The notes under the pieces were generated by a model that saw only the letters and a list, made by a program, of their open reading frames with translations, was not told the origin of the DNA and did not search any database. Position numbers and translations under genes: made by a program. Positions 1-11,914 of a stretch of DNA of 64,000 nt are shown one piece after another. Each line of letters opens with the position of its first letter. Position 1 is the stretch's first letter. Origin of the DNA: Scenedesmus sp. ARA3 (Eukaryota; Chlorophyta; Chlorophyceae; Sphaeropleales; Scenedesmaceae); the NCBI GenBank assembly GCA_004335835.1, contig RWJK01001656.1, positions 9,113-73,112 of the forward strand, given 5' to 3'.

Positions 1-12
1 CCCCTCCCCCAG

Positions 13-976
13 CCTGGTCAGCATCAGGACCGTAAACGAGGTAAGGTTGTGTGAAGTTCGACGTTTATGGCTGTGCTGGTGTATTGCGCTGGTGCTGCAC
101 AGATGTCGGGCATGCACTCTTCCCAACACCTCTTTGTCTGATCCCTGTCCTTACTTTGCTCTGTCACCGCAGGCCGTGGTCATTGCAGCCGCGCTGTCCA
201 TGTCGTCCAGCGCGTTCGTGCTGCAGCTGCTGGCGGAGCGCGGCGAGGCGCCGACCCGCGTTGGCAGTGCCACGCTGGGTATCTTGCTGTTCCAGGACAT
301 TGCTGTGGTGCCCTTCCTGGTGCTGCTGCCGCTGATTGAGAGCAACGGCGGCATGGAGGGCACCACGCCGCAGACGCTGCTGTCGGTGAGGGCCGGGTTG
401 GAGCTGTTGTGTTCGTTGTTGTCAGATTCATTGATGGGTCTGAAGTTCAGACTCTGAACAGAGCTGTCTCAAGGTGTGCTCCTTGTGTGATTCTCATGTC
501 CCCATGTTGGCTTGCTGCATCTTCTGCCTCTGACTGGCTGCTGCACTGCCGCGCTGCTGCTGCTGCTGCTTCGTCCAGATGCTGGGCCCCACTGCCGCCA
601 CCTCGCTGCTGGGCCTGGGTGCGCTGCTGGTGGGAGGCCGCGTGGTGCTGCGACGCATCTTCGAGGTGGGTTGCAAGGAAAGGAGGCATACATAGTAACA
701 GCACACAGTAGGTGCTTGTTGTACATTCGGATGGGTCTCATGGTGGTGCCGCGCTGCATCTTCGAGGTGGGCTGTGAGGTGGCGCAAACCAACACATCAC
801 ACAGCAGGCATGTGCACCATGTGCTTATGTGCATGATTCAGAGCATCTCTGCAACACTCAACAAGCGCGTGGCTAGAATCCTGCATACTGGTGTTGCGCT
901 GCAGCAGCTCACAAAGGATCACGCATACTGCTGCATTGCTCTGCGTGACTGGCAGCAGGATTTGCAGTCACTGACA

Positions 977-1011
<35 letters not shown>

Positions 1012-3160
1012 CCCCTTAGATCATCGCGGAGTCCCGCAGCAGCGAGGCGTTTGTGGCGCTGTGCCTGCTCACGGTGGGCGGCAGCGGGCTGCTGACCAAG
1101 ATGCTGGGCCTGAGCGACACGCTGGGCGCGTTCATCGCGGGAGTGCTGCTGGCAGAGACCAGCTTCAGGACACAGGTGTGTGCGGGGATAAGTGCGTGTG
1201 ACGGCGAGCTTTGGGCAGCGCTGTTGCTGCAGCAGCGCTGTCTTCAGCAGGTGCTTCGCGGCCTCTGTGTTGCTGCTGGCGTGAAGCATCACAGTGCTTC
1301 CCCGGCATCCACCGGTTTGGTCCGGACCTCTCCTTGTTTCGGTCTTTGCTCAAACATCTGTTGGTATCCTTACAACTGTGCACTCACCCAACTGCTGCCT
1401 GCCATCCAACGTGCATCTTCTCTCTCACCAGGTGGAGGCGGACATCCGGCCCTTCCGTGGTCTGCTCATTGGTCTGTTCTTCATGAGCGTGGGTGGCTCC
1501 ATCAACATGGGCGTGCTGCGCGACAACTGGGACGTGATCGCGTGGATGCTGGCGGGACTGGTGTCGCTGAAAGCTGCTGTCAACATCGCGCTGGGGCCGC
1601 TGTTTGGACTGAGCAAGTGAGCAGAGTCGCGCTGTTTAAAATTGTATTTGGTTTATAGGTTTGTGTACAGGAGTTTGTGGTGTTGAGCGGGGCCGTGACA
1701 ACTGGGACGTATTGCGTAGATGGTGACTGGTTTGTTCAGCTCAAAGCGGTGGTCAACATTGCAGTGGGGCCGCTGTTTGGGCTGAGCGAGTCCGTGAGAG
1801 GGGCAGCAAGTGACAGTTCTGGCGTAGAGCGTCCTGTTGTGGTGTGAATCCCAGCAGCTCAGGTTGCTAGGGTGCTCTTTTCCAACGCGTGCAGTATGAA
1901 GTGCTGCGTGATCTTGCCACATCACACCTACCATAGCTTACACTGACGCCTCGTTCTCCTGCTGCTGCTGCTGCTGCTGCTGCCTCCAGGTCTGAGTCCA
2001 TCCGCACAGGCTTCCTGCTGAGTCAGGGAGGCGAGTTTGCCTTTGTGCTGCTGACCCTGGCCTGCCAGCTGCAGCTGCTGCCGGAGGAGCTCAACCAGAT
2101 CCTCATCATCACAGGTAGGCGTGGGGCTGGCTCTGTGTTGAAGGGAGCGCGGGAGCAGTTGTGCTTGATGCCTGTGCAGTGTGTGAACCCCCCGCTGGCG
2201 TATGTGCTCTTGCCGTGCTCAATACGTGTGTACTCTGTGCTGCTGCTGCCGCAGTGGTGTTCTCCATGGCGCTGACGCCTGCTCTGGCTGAGCTGGGCAG
2301 CAGGCTGGGCGCGGCGGTGGAGGCTGCGGAGGGCGGCAACACAAGCGATGATGAGGCGCCACCACCAATCCTGGAGGTGCGGGCTGAAAACCTTTCAGCA
2401 GCCTGCATTGAAGCCTGTTGTTGGGTGCTGATGTGTACGGGTGCAGCTGCGCTGCCTGCTTCTGGAGCATGCACGTCTGTGTGGCTGTTGGGCGAGAGTT
2501 CTAGGGGGTGCGCGGCAGCTGCAGCTGCAGCTCATTGCGCCTCCCCTGTGGTCATTCTGGGCTTTGGCCCTCAGGGCCAGATGCTGGTTCAGTGTCTGCA
2601 CACTGCTTGATGAACAAAATTACTGAAACCCATATGCACCAACCGTACCAAACTGCTGTTTCAATGCTGCAGGTGGAGGACCCCGTGGTCATTCTGGGCT
2701 TTGGGCCGCAGGGCCAGATGCTGGCCAACATGCTGGCCTCTCCACTGGCCCAAAACAACAACAAGGCGCGGGCCTATATTGGCTTCGACTTGGACCACGC
2801 GCGCGTGACAGCCAGCAGGCGCGCTGGCTTCAACGTGGCGTATGGCAACGGCGGGCGGCCCGGCGTGCTCAAGGCAGCAGGTGCGTTTAGGGTTTAGGTT
2901 TTGGGTTCTAACAAACCTTCTAAATACTAAACCACCCCAAACCCCAAGGCATGCAGTTCGACTCAACTGTCGCTGAATCCTAGGCAGTCAGGGCTGTCGT
3001 GCTGCTGCTTCCTGTAGCGGCTGACACAGCATGCTTTGGCGGCATGCATGTAAGTGCAGCCCAGCACGGCTGATGGGCTCACGTGGTAGCTTGGTGTCAC
3101 TACAAGTTGCAAATCAGCTCAGGGTATGCAGCACGCTGACGAGTGCCGTAAGCATCCTGC

Positions 3161-3232
<72 letters not shown>

Positions 3233-4295
3233 AGGTGTGAAGAAGCCGAGCGCCATCGTGGTGTGCCACAGCGGGGAGGAGGCGGCCCTCAAGGCGGTGG
3301 AGGGCCTGCGCCCGGAGTACCGCGGCGTGCCCATCTACGCCTGCGCACAGAACTTCAAGTGAGAAGTGAATTTCAACATACGCTGTTTGGCTTCATGCAG
3401 TGGTGGTCGCTGTTAAACTTTGCTTAAAAGAAGAGCACCTGTAGCGCGGTGTGGTGTGACAGACGCATGTTGCTGCAGTGCCGGCTGCAGTGCCGGCAGG
3501 GTGGGCGGAGCTGCACGCAGCGTCCAGGCAAACAGTACGCAACCGCACCTACCCACAGCACGCCAGCTGCGTGCTGCTGCTTGCACACTCACAACATTTT
3601 TCATCATCATGCTTGCAACAAAGCAAATATCGCCGTAAGACAACCCCGCCGCTGCGCTGTTTGGTCATCACTGCAGGCATGCTGCGGAGCTTCGCGCGGC
3701 AGGCGCAGACAAGCTGTGCATTGTCAACAGCGAGGCAGGACTCAACCTTGGTGCCCAACTCCTGGCTGACCTCGGCAGCAGCGAGACCAGCGTGTCTCTG
3801 CTGCGGCGCGGCATTAATGAGGCCCTGGCAGTGCGCACAGCAGCAGACAACTCCACGCGCAACACAGCAGCCGCAGCTGAGGAAGCGCCAGCCGTTGCAG
3901 ATGCTGCAGCGAAGAACGGCGCTGCCGCTGCTGCTGAGAAGAAGCAGAAGAAGCAGAAGCAGGTAGAGCTGTTTGTGTTGGATGGCAAGCATGCGTATGG
4001 GCTGCGGGCCGAGGCGCTGGCTCGTGCGGTGACGCCTGACCTGCCGTGCACGGAGTGTCCGTTGGTGCGGCAGCAGCAGGAGCTTGACATCCTGAGCAGC
4101 CTCGATGAGTCGCTGATGCCAACAGGCATGCTGAGCAGCAGCAGCAGCAGCAGAGCGGCGTCTGTGGTGGATGTGGATGCGGCAGCAGTGCCTGCTGCTG
4201 GGCTGAACGGCAGCAGCAGCAAGGGCGCAGCAGCAGCAGCGGCAGTGAATGCCAGTGTGGGCAGTAGCACACCTGGCGGGCCCGGATCTGTGTAA
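13..4295 (+). CDS. KEA3: KEA3-type K+/H+ antiporter, plastid (5' partial)
   Basis: Exchanges K+ for H+; in plants KEA3 sits in the thylakoid membrane and tunes the proton gradient. The N-terminal part lies outside the window. Exons joined in phase: 13-40, 173-385, 579-665, 1020-1175, 1432-1616, 1990-2114, 2255-2376, 2673-2880, 3235-3358, 3677-4295, giving about 621 visible residues. The first part is the CPA2 transporter core (SMSSSAFVLQLLAERGE, LGILLFQDIAVVP, DTLGAFIAGVLLAET, DIRPFRGLLIGLFF), closer to remembered plant KEA3 than to KEA1/KEA2. It is followed by a TrkA-N/RCK nucleotide-binding domain (VVILGFGPQGQ, YIGFDLD, YGNGGRPGVL). The C-terminal tail after about 4050 is Ala/Ser-rich low complexity and not family-conserved. 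Three introns carry exon-edge echoes. Family call firm; plastid location inferred from orthology. Confidence 0.93.
741..774 (+). repeat. Exon-edge echo in KEA3 intron 3
   Basis: A diverged copy of 642-675, the last bases of the preceding exon (VLRRIFE) plus its GTGGG donor, lies about 100 bp downstream inside the intron. Confidence 0.8.
979..1009 (+). repeat. (CTG)n next to a KEA3 3' splice site
   Basis: About ten CTG units end ten bases before the exon that starts at 1020. Comparable acceptor-side CTG tracts in this gene are at 1959-1987 (exon at 1990) and 3157-3233 (exon at 3235). Confidence 0.9.
1694..1800 (+). repeat. Exon-edge echo in KEA3 intron 5 (about 100 bp)
   Basis: Diverged copy of 1522-1625: the end of the transporter exon from DNWDV through GPLFGLSK and its donor. 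It has an in-frame TAG (GTATTGCGTAGATGG) and small indels, so it is not an intact exon copy. Confidence 0.88.
2548..2587 (+). repeat. Exon-edge echo upstream of the KEA3 RCK exon
   Basis: Forty bases match 2685-2724 at 38 positions and would encode the same VVILGFGPQGQML peptide. It lies in the intron just upstream of the genuine exon (2673-2880), with no convincing acceptor of its own. Confidence 0.88.
2886..2945 (+). repeat. Degenerate telomere-like repeats in KEA3 intron 8
   Basis: The intron opens with TTTAGGGTTTAGG-like units and ends with AAACCCC-like units, resembling degenerate plant-type (TTTAGGG) telomere repeat in both orientations. Too short to be more than a relic. Confidence 0.5.
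3157..3233 (+). repeat. Long (CTG)n abutting a 3' splice site
   Basis: About 25 CTG units with one TTG interruption run directly into the CAG acceptor of the KEA3 exon at 3235, so the polypyrimidine tract is replaced by a CTG array. Confidence 0.95.
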
Positions 4296-6905
4296 GTGGC
4301 CGGCGGCTGCAACAGCTGCTGCTGCTGCTGCCACGGGTTGCAGCTTTGAGTCTGGTGCTTGTGCTGGTACCATGTGATGTGCGCTGTCATGTGCGCTGTT
4401 GGTCATCTCTTTTTGTGCTCCATCATGCACTCTGTAGAGCTGAAAAGCTGGGTGGCGGCTGCATGGCTGTTCTGCTGAGGCAGCAGTGTTACTTCTGCTG
4501 CAGTGGTCTGTGTTGTTCTGTTTCTGGTCCTGTGGTGCTGGCTGGCTTCCTTTTTGGCTTCGCAATGGCTGGCCAAAGGCCTGAGTGGAGACGTAGGCTC
4601 ACCAACACACGCCGCATTTCACATGTTAGTTCGTGCATGTGCAGCGCTCGTCAACTGGCGTGCTAGCTGCACTTGGCTGTTCGTGTATTAGCACGGGAGG
4701 GTGTCAGGGCAGGTCAGGCAGGAGGGTTTTGAGGTCAGCGGCCCGCCACCGATTGCTGCTTTGATATTAGGGGCTTTGAATTCGAATGAAAAGATGCAGT
4801 CAGGTCACTGGGCGCAGTGGAATGGGGGTGCAGTGCAAGAACCAAGCATGCATCCATGCATTGCGTGTGGCGTGTTGCGTGACTGCATGGTGCCTGTGGT
4901 GTGTCTGGTGGCCTGATTGCACATGTGCATTGAGCAATGCACTGCAGTTTGAGTAAACAGCGCCTGCACTTACGAGTGTGAGAGCTGCCATGGCTGCCTT
5001 GCAGAGCTATTACAAGGCTCGCAGGTGTGTCGCCTGTACTGTACAGAGGGGAGGAACGCTGTGTGTCCAGCTGTTCAGCACTTGCAGGGCTTTGTCCACC
5101 AAACCCTGGAGTGTTGTTTGGCTGCGGTGTACCACACATGTAGTTTAGTGTGACCGAGTGAGAGATCTGTGCCGCTGCATGTGCAGTGTCTGTGCAGCTG
5201 TGGCAGTGTGTTTGTACTGCGGCAGCTGCACAGCTGCACAGCTGCTGCATGGCACCTGTATGCTGCCTAGTTGCCAGCAGCTGCGCTGGCAGCTGGAAGC
5301 TGTCGGCCGCATAAGAACTGGATTTTCTTTGAAGGCATTCTATGATACTACCTAGTCGGAGCATGGCAATGTAGTAGCACACATGCTGCCGCCTGTGTTG
5401 TGCAGCTCAGTTTTGCGAGGCAGCTGCCGCCGGTTTGTGACGTCATCTGAGTCGTTTGATTACAAACAGCTGTAGCAGCATCTCGGCAGTGTCCTGACTG
5501 TGTCATACATAGGCATATCGTCACGGCGTCAACCTGGGATTTAAGCTCTCGCTGTTGCCTCAACACAACATCATCGGAGAAGAGGCACGGTTCGGGGGGT
5601 TGCCAGGGCCTGTGCCAGGGGCAGACAGTTTTGTGCTGGCGTGGTTGTACATGGTGAAGTTTCATTCGCAACATGCAGCTGGACAACACAACGGTTGCTT
5701 GTGGCGACGGCACTGCGGCAGCAAGCACTACTGCCAGTTTTGCAGCTGCTTTTTGAGTTGCTTCTTTTGGGTTGACACCAGCACCCGGGTGCTGTGCCTG
5801 TCACACACAATGCAATCCCTGTACAGCTGGCGCTGCACTGCAGTTGCTTTGCAAGCCCTGTACGGGCTTAAGCTTGTGTGCTGGAGCTTCAGTGCAGCCA
5901 CTTGCAGTGCAGCGTACCATGGTGGCACTAGTAATGATGTTGTTGGTATGCCTGCAGCGCTTTGGAGCACGCTGAACCGCCACATGTGTACACTGAGCTG
6001 GGTGTTGCTGTTGTGCGAAACGCCTCGCTGCAGGATCTCTGGCTGTCGAGCGCCGCTTGTCAGGGCAGCGTGTTATCACTGGTTTGCTGATCTGGCACTG
6101 ACTGTTTTGTGCACAAGTCTGGGGTGGTTTGGAAGGCCCAGCAAGATTGGAGCACATGTGCTGTGTCAGTATGTTGCGCCGTCATCTGGCTGTGTAGGTA
6201 CGCTTTACGGCATACGGATGTGGACAGCTGCAACCACCGCCATCGTGCATGTTGCTGCGCCACGTGTGCACAGGCTTGCGTTGAACTATGGGCGACGCCG
6301 CTACATGTTTTGGTGTGAAGGCAGTCTGCCGTTGATGTGAACCTTTGATTGCGTCGGGGCGGTGCTGCAGATGGGCAGGCCAGTGTCAACCTGTTGGGGT
6401 GGCAGGGCGTGGAAACCCGTTAGTAACATGTTAGTAACATGGGGAATCACGTTCCGGCAGACCTTCACGCATATGCAGCTGATGCACCTGATCCACCTGT
6501 GTAGGTTTGCAAGGCCATGCAATGTCATGTGGGAGGCAAACCCGCCATGCCTATTTGCAGCAAACACGGCACCTGCAAGGGCGCTGCAGATCATTAACGC
6601 GTGCAGGCCTGCAAATCCAAGGGCGCAAGCTCTTGCTTTGAACAGCATCTAGCGAGAACCACAGCTCATAACGTGCAGCACGTGCAGCACATGTGCACAG
6701 GCTGCTCCTGCTGCACACCTGCACCACGCCCACACATAACAACACAGCACGACTTAACTCAACTTGCCTGCCTCTAGTTGGTTGCTATGGAACCAGTGCT
6801 AAACAAAATGCTTGGTAACGTCTGCTCGTTGCAGAGTTGTTGACCTGATGCACATGCAAGATCTCAATCAACATAGTGAAATCGCAGCCTGCCAGCGATG
6901 GTCCT
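4296..6905. other. Intergenic, gene-poor 2.6 kb
   Basis: Lies between the convergent KEA3 and XRCC4 genes and must hold both 3' UTRs. A 261-codon open frame on + (5555-6340) is Cys/Trp-rich with no family signature and no CAG-type low complexity as in the real genes, so I treat it as chance. Short palindromic GCAGCTGCACAGCTGC-like repeats occur near 5222-5250. Nothing else is supported. Confidence 0.6.
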
Positions 6906-7125
6906 TCACCGCCTCCTCTTGAAGGCTTTCGGCTTGCGCTGTGCAGCCTCTGCTGGACCATCTTGCGGCTGCTGCTGCTGCTGTAGAGCAGTGGCAGCCG
7001 CGCTGCTGCCGCCTGCACCCAGTGCTGCTGGCGCTTCCGGCGCTGCAGCCACACCCGCACCATCAGTCAATCCCTGCGCTGCTTGAGCCGAAGCTGGCTC
7101 TGGTAAGCTGCCGCCAGCTTGCTGC

Positions 7126-7161
<36 letters not shown>

Positions 7162-7252
7162 AGGTACTGCTGCCGCTGCAGCTCCAATGCTGCCAGTGCC
7201 TCGTTGTCAAGCAGCTGTGTAGCTTGATCTAGGTCCATGGCATCAACAGGTT

Positions 7253-7283
<31 letters not shown>

Positions 7284-7773
7284 TGGCTGATCTGGCTCAA
7301 GCTTTGGTGCTGCACCCAAAGCTAGCCCCAGTTGCTGCAGCTGCTGCTGCTGCTGCTGCTGGCTGATCAGCAACCGCTCCTGCTTCACTGAAGGCAGCAG
7401 CTGCTGCAGCTGCTGCTCGTTGCCGTGCTGCTGCAGCTGTGCTGGCTCGTCTGACTCGTCGTCTTCTGTCTCTGCGCCATATGCTGCTGCCAGCGCCTCA
7501 TCATCAGTGTTGTGCTCCTCCTCACCCTAACGGCAGCAGCAGCAGCAGCAGCATCGTGGTCACAGCAGGTGCAGTGTCAGCAGTTGCAGCAGTTGCCAGT
7601 CAAACACCAAGCTGTGTTGCCGCACAAGCTGTTGTAAACGGACAGACAGCGGCAGCGATAGCTTGCTGCTTGTTGCTGCAAAATCTGTCTGTTGCAATGT
7701 CGGTGTGTTGCAGTGTGGCCTTGATGCAAGCAGTGACCGGCTGCTGGCTGCTGCTGCTGGTGGCGATTGTCAC

Positions 7774-7824
<51 letters not shown>

Positions 7825-9642
7825 CAGCATTGCCTAGCCTGGCAGCAGAGTGCCGCCCCACCTGCAGCTGCTCCAGCTGCCGGGCTTGCTGCTGCACTGC
7901 ATCAGTGAGTGCTTGGATGCGCTCTGACTTCTTGTTCAACAGCATGGCAAACTGCAGGACCAGACAGCCAAGCAGCAGCAGCAACAGGGGCAACAGCGGG
8001 CATTAAAGCAGTTGCTTGTGCATTGAATGCAGCTGTCGCATGCTGTCACAAACCACCCTGCCAGCGTACCGCCTGACATGACAACCATATGATGCATCTG
8101 TGTGTCATCTACCTCACTGCTGCATTGTACCTGCAGCACACGAAGAACACTTGGTGGCATGCGTACGGACTGCCAGATTGCACCACTTCAAGCAGCAGGT
8201 TGCATCTTGGCGGTGACATGCAGCAGGCATCAATTGAACATATTTTAAATCCCGTCAACTGAATCAAATTTATTCTTTGACATACCTTGGTGAACAGTGC
8301 CTGCTCCTTGCCCTGCCACCCCTGCGTCTTCTGCTGCAGCTGCTGCTGCCGGTCGCTGAGCGAGCGCTCCAGCAGCAGCTGCGCCTTGCTTGACCCGTCC
8401 ATGGCAGCCTGGCGGCAGCAGCAGCAGCAGCAGCAGCAACAGCAGAAGATATTGTTACGGCGGTCATTGCTAGTGGGTGCAGCAAACTGAAGCAATATCA
8501 ACTGCAACACACTGCAGGACTGCCAATCACCGCACCAAATTGGAGCAGGTCCTGGCAGCAGTGGAGCCTCGTGATGTGGCAGCAAGTTCCTGATGAGTTG
8601 CTTATACATACACTGCAAGCAAGAGGCAGCTGTCTGCCTCACCTTCATCGCACTGTATGAGCTCATGATGTGGGCCATAATGAACCGTATGGCGCTGCTG
8701 CTGTCCTGCTGCTGCTGCAGCGGCGGCGTGACGCGCATCATCTCCCGCACGTGGCTGTTGCTGCGTTGCCAGGACCATGTCAGCTGCACACAGGCAGAGG
8801 CGGAGGTGGGAGCAGGGGCGGGGGCTTGTCATTTGGGTGTTGTGCTGTGCAGCTGACGGTGGCAGTCAGAGCTGGCACGTCACAAGTGGCACACAAAGGG
8901 TTTGACAGAGCAGCAACCGCCAGCTGCGGCAGGCTCGGCGGCATGCACATGCATGAGCAGTGCACGGAAGTTGTCAAAGGATCCAAGTTTCAGAGTGACT
9001 GGCATTGTTTGCATGAGAGACAAAGTTGCTGGCGCAAGGTGTGGGTGCCAGTGTGTGCTGCATACCTCTAGCTGCTGCTCAGGTCCGCGTGGGGGCTGGC
9101 GAGCACTGTAAGTGTATTGGGGTGCTGCTGCTGCTTCATCCGCAAGCGCCTCCTTTGCTCTCCTCCACGCAGCGTCAGCGTCCATCGCCTGGTAGGCGAC
9201 AGTGCAGCCTGCAGGAAGCATGCATGTGGCATGACATGCTTGAAGCGTGCTTCCAGCTACTCAAACACTGTTAGAGTGAAGCTGTTGCAGCATGCCGCTA
9301 GGTGTGCTTGGGAGGCATTCAGCATGCGGGTTTGCAATGTGTTTGCAGAGTGCATGCATGCAGCAAGCATACTTCAACATGAGATGACCACAGCCAGACT
9401 TGAACATCAGCTAACAGGCTTCGCAAGCGCAAAAGTGTACCTTTAACCAGCTAGAACTGTTGCATACTGGACAATTCCCAACCTGTTGCGCTCCAAGCAT
9501 CGCTGCAGTCTGTGAGCCAGATGTCAAATAGTCTGCTGTGGTCATGCCAGTGCACCAGCACAAACAGTGGACCTGCAGGTCCCTTGCTGTCAGCATTTTC
9601 AAGCGTCCTGCAGGATGCTGACAAGGCAGCTTCAGTAGTCAT
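6906..9642 (-). CDS. XRCC4: XRCC4 homologue (DNA ligase IV cofactor)
   Basis: Scaffold of non-homologous end joining that binds and stabilises DNA ligase IV in the nucleus. Exons: 9642-9483, 9208-9066, 8783-8643, 8408-8286, 7951-7862, 7526-6906; all phases fit, 425 residues. Residues about 20-50 (VLVHWHDHSRLFDIWLTD, CSDAWSATG) match the XRCC4 head strand that ends in a conserved Ala-Trp; about 100-147 (LTWSWQ, SSAIRFIMAHIMSSYSAMK) continue the head into the stalk. FAMLLNKKSERIQAL (about 190) corresponds to the human FILVLNEKKTKIRSL ligase-IV-binding helix. An acidic segment (EEEHNTDDE, ETEDDESDE) follows, then a Gln/Ala-rich tail ending KPKAFKRRR, like the basic C-terminus of animal XRCC4. 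Head divergence is high, so the name rests on domain order and the stalk motif. Confidence 0.75.
7122..7162 (-). repeat. Exonic (CAG)n polyglutamine tract of XRCC4
   Basis: On the coding strand this is CAG-rich and encodes a Gln run in the last exon. Other Gln/Ala runs in the same exon lie at about 7256-7280 and 7330-7360. Confidence 0.9.
7535..7823 (-). repeat. XRCC4 intron 5 with sense CAG near donor and sense CTG near acceptor
   Basis: In the gene sense, (CAG)n occupies 7823-7773 shortly after the donor at 7861 and (CTG)n occupies 7552-7535 just before the acceptor at 7527. The two tracts are complementary and could pair in the pre-mRNA. Confidence 0.75.
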
Positions 9643-10061
9643 AAATGGGGTTTCACCAGTGTGCTGCTGGCGAGAAGAGGAAGTGAATCACAATGACGGG
9701 AGCTGTACAGCACAGCCCTTAGTAATGCTACAGTGTCCAGACAGGTGCCTCAATTCCAATGATTAACGATGAATTGTGAGATGAATGTGTTTGCGATCGG
9801 GCTGCCTAAGCACGGTTATACGCAAGAAGGAGACGTTGCTTCAAACAAAGCCCTGGTGACGCATGACACTTGCTCAAATCAGACGGCCCCACTTCCCGCT
9901 ATGTCTTGTTTAATTTGCAACTATACTTGTACGATTTTGACCAACGCGGAACATAGTCACCAGCTCACCGACACCTGCTGCACCGGCGGCATGCAGCAGT
10001 AAACTGCCCCCACTTTTGCGACTTGTGGATGCTCATCTGCAGGAGAGCTCTGTGCATAGCT
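9643..10061. promoter_or_regulatory. Divergent promoter region XRCC4 / TRM5
   Basis: Only 419 bp separate the two start codons, so both promoters and 5' UTRs must overlap or abut. No clear TATA box is seen on either strand. Confidence 0.6.
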
Positions 10062-10173
10062 ATGGCTCAGCAGCCGGTGGTTGATAGGTCAGCCTTCAAA
10101 CAGGTCATCAAGCTGCCTGCGCTGAGGGTGCCCACCAAGGCATGCAATGACCTGATGCGCAAGCTGCGCGGGT

Positions 10174-10206
<33 letters not shown>

Positions 10207-11858
10207 CGGCAGCAACGAAAGGATAAGGTTACCGTGTGGGTATAGTGCTTGTAAATCTGTAACAGATACAGTTCTAGGCAATTGGTATATACTCTGCAAT
10301 GGGGGCTCAGCTGGGCAACCGCAAGTCACAACTGCATCGCATGCTGCTCCTCTGAAAGGATGGCTTTCAGCTAATCCTGCAAGCAGGCTGCAAGTCAGCA
10401 CTATGCTTTCTGACACAGCTGCCCCTCTGCTGTGTTGTTGTGTTGACCGCAGCAGGTTCACCTTTGACCTGCCAAAGACCAAGTGCATCGTGCATGATGG
10501 CGACAGGCAGGATGTGCGGCTGCTGCTGCTGAGCCAGGAGGTGGACCCGCAGGGTGAGCAGCAGCAGCAGCAGCAGCAGGAGCAGCAGCCTCAGCAGCGG
10601 TGGCAGCACCAGCAGCAGCACCAGCAGGAGTAGGAGCAAAGGCAGCTTGAGGAGCAGCGGCGGCAGCACGGGCTGAGTCACCCCGCAAAACGTCAGCCGG
10701 TTCTGTTGGGAGCAGCAGCTGCGCACAGGAGTAACAGGACATGTGTCGCGCCCTGGAGGTGTTGTCAAGTCATAGCAGCGACTGTAGCTTGCACCTGTCT
10801 GTGCACTGAACAAAGCTGGCCAGCAATGTAATGCAGCCGCCAACAGCAAGGTCCTTCCTGCTGCTGAACAAGCAAAGTTCCAGAAAGAAAACACTGACCT
10901 CCTCCTGCTGAGCGCAAGGCGTGTGCTGCTGCTCTTTACCCCACTGTATGTGGGCATCAACCCCCTGCCCTGCCATGCCCTGCCCTGCCATGCATCACCT
11001 GCCTGCCTGCAGCGTTCAGCCCCGACCTGCAGGCGCTGCTGCAGCCGGTGGAGGGCTGGGAGCTGACCAGCCACGACATGACGCTGGAGTACCAGCACTT
11101 CACCGCAGATGCGGTGCTGCGGGTGAGCTTGCGCTGCATTGGAAGCATCCTGATGTTGTGCAATCAGCAGGTACTTTCTGGCACAGCAGCAGCCTTACAA
11201 ATGTGTGTACAGAATGTGCCGCAGATGGCGTGGACAAGCGGCAGATGCCGTGCTACAGGCGACAGCTTTCAGCAGTGCCGCAGGCAGTCACTGTGTCCAG
11301 CAGCAATTGCACTGTGCAGCGCGAAGCTGCTTCCATCAGGGAGCGCGCGCTGTACTGCTGCCATCGTGTGCAGTAGGCAAGGTGCCCGCCTCCTTGCAGA
11401 CTCATCTGGAAGCTGCTGCTGCTGCTGCTGCTGCTGCGCTTGAATCACCTGCAGAAGCTGCTGCCGGAGGGGGTGGAGGTGCCCACCTCGTTTGAGTCCA
11501 TCGGCCACATCGCGCACCTCAACCTGCGCCCAGAGCAGCTGCCGCACAAGGCGCTCATAGGCCAGGTCATTCTGGACAAAAACCCCACGCTGCGCACAGT
11601 GGTCAACAAGGTGCGGCGGCTGGCTGTGCAGCAGCCATGATCACCGTCATCATGTTGTCAACAAGCTATAGTAATGACGCAATCGGCCTAGTGCAGAAGT
11701 TCCAGTGCAGCAGAGAGACACTGGCAGTTACACGCAAAGCAGGCTGGGAGCCCGCGGCCAGCTTTCGCATGTCAATCTCTGCCTATGGGTGGTCTCTGCA
11801 TGCACCCCAAGCCAACTGCTGGCTGTAGCCGCTGTGCAGCGGCTGCACTCCAACATGC

Positions 11859-11914
<56 letters not shown>

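Noticed and set aside
5555..6340. 261-codon open frame on + between KEA3 and XRCC4
   Set aside because: Rich in Cys, Trp and His with no domain, no repeats of the kind real exons here carry, and no splice-linked neighbours; likely chance in GC-rich DNA.
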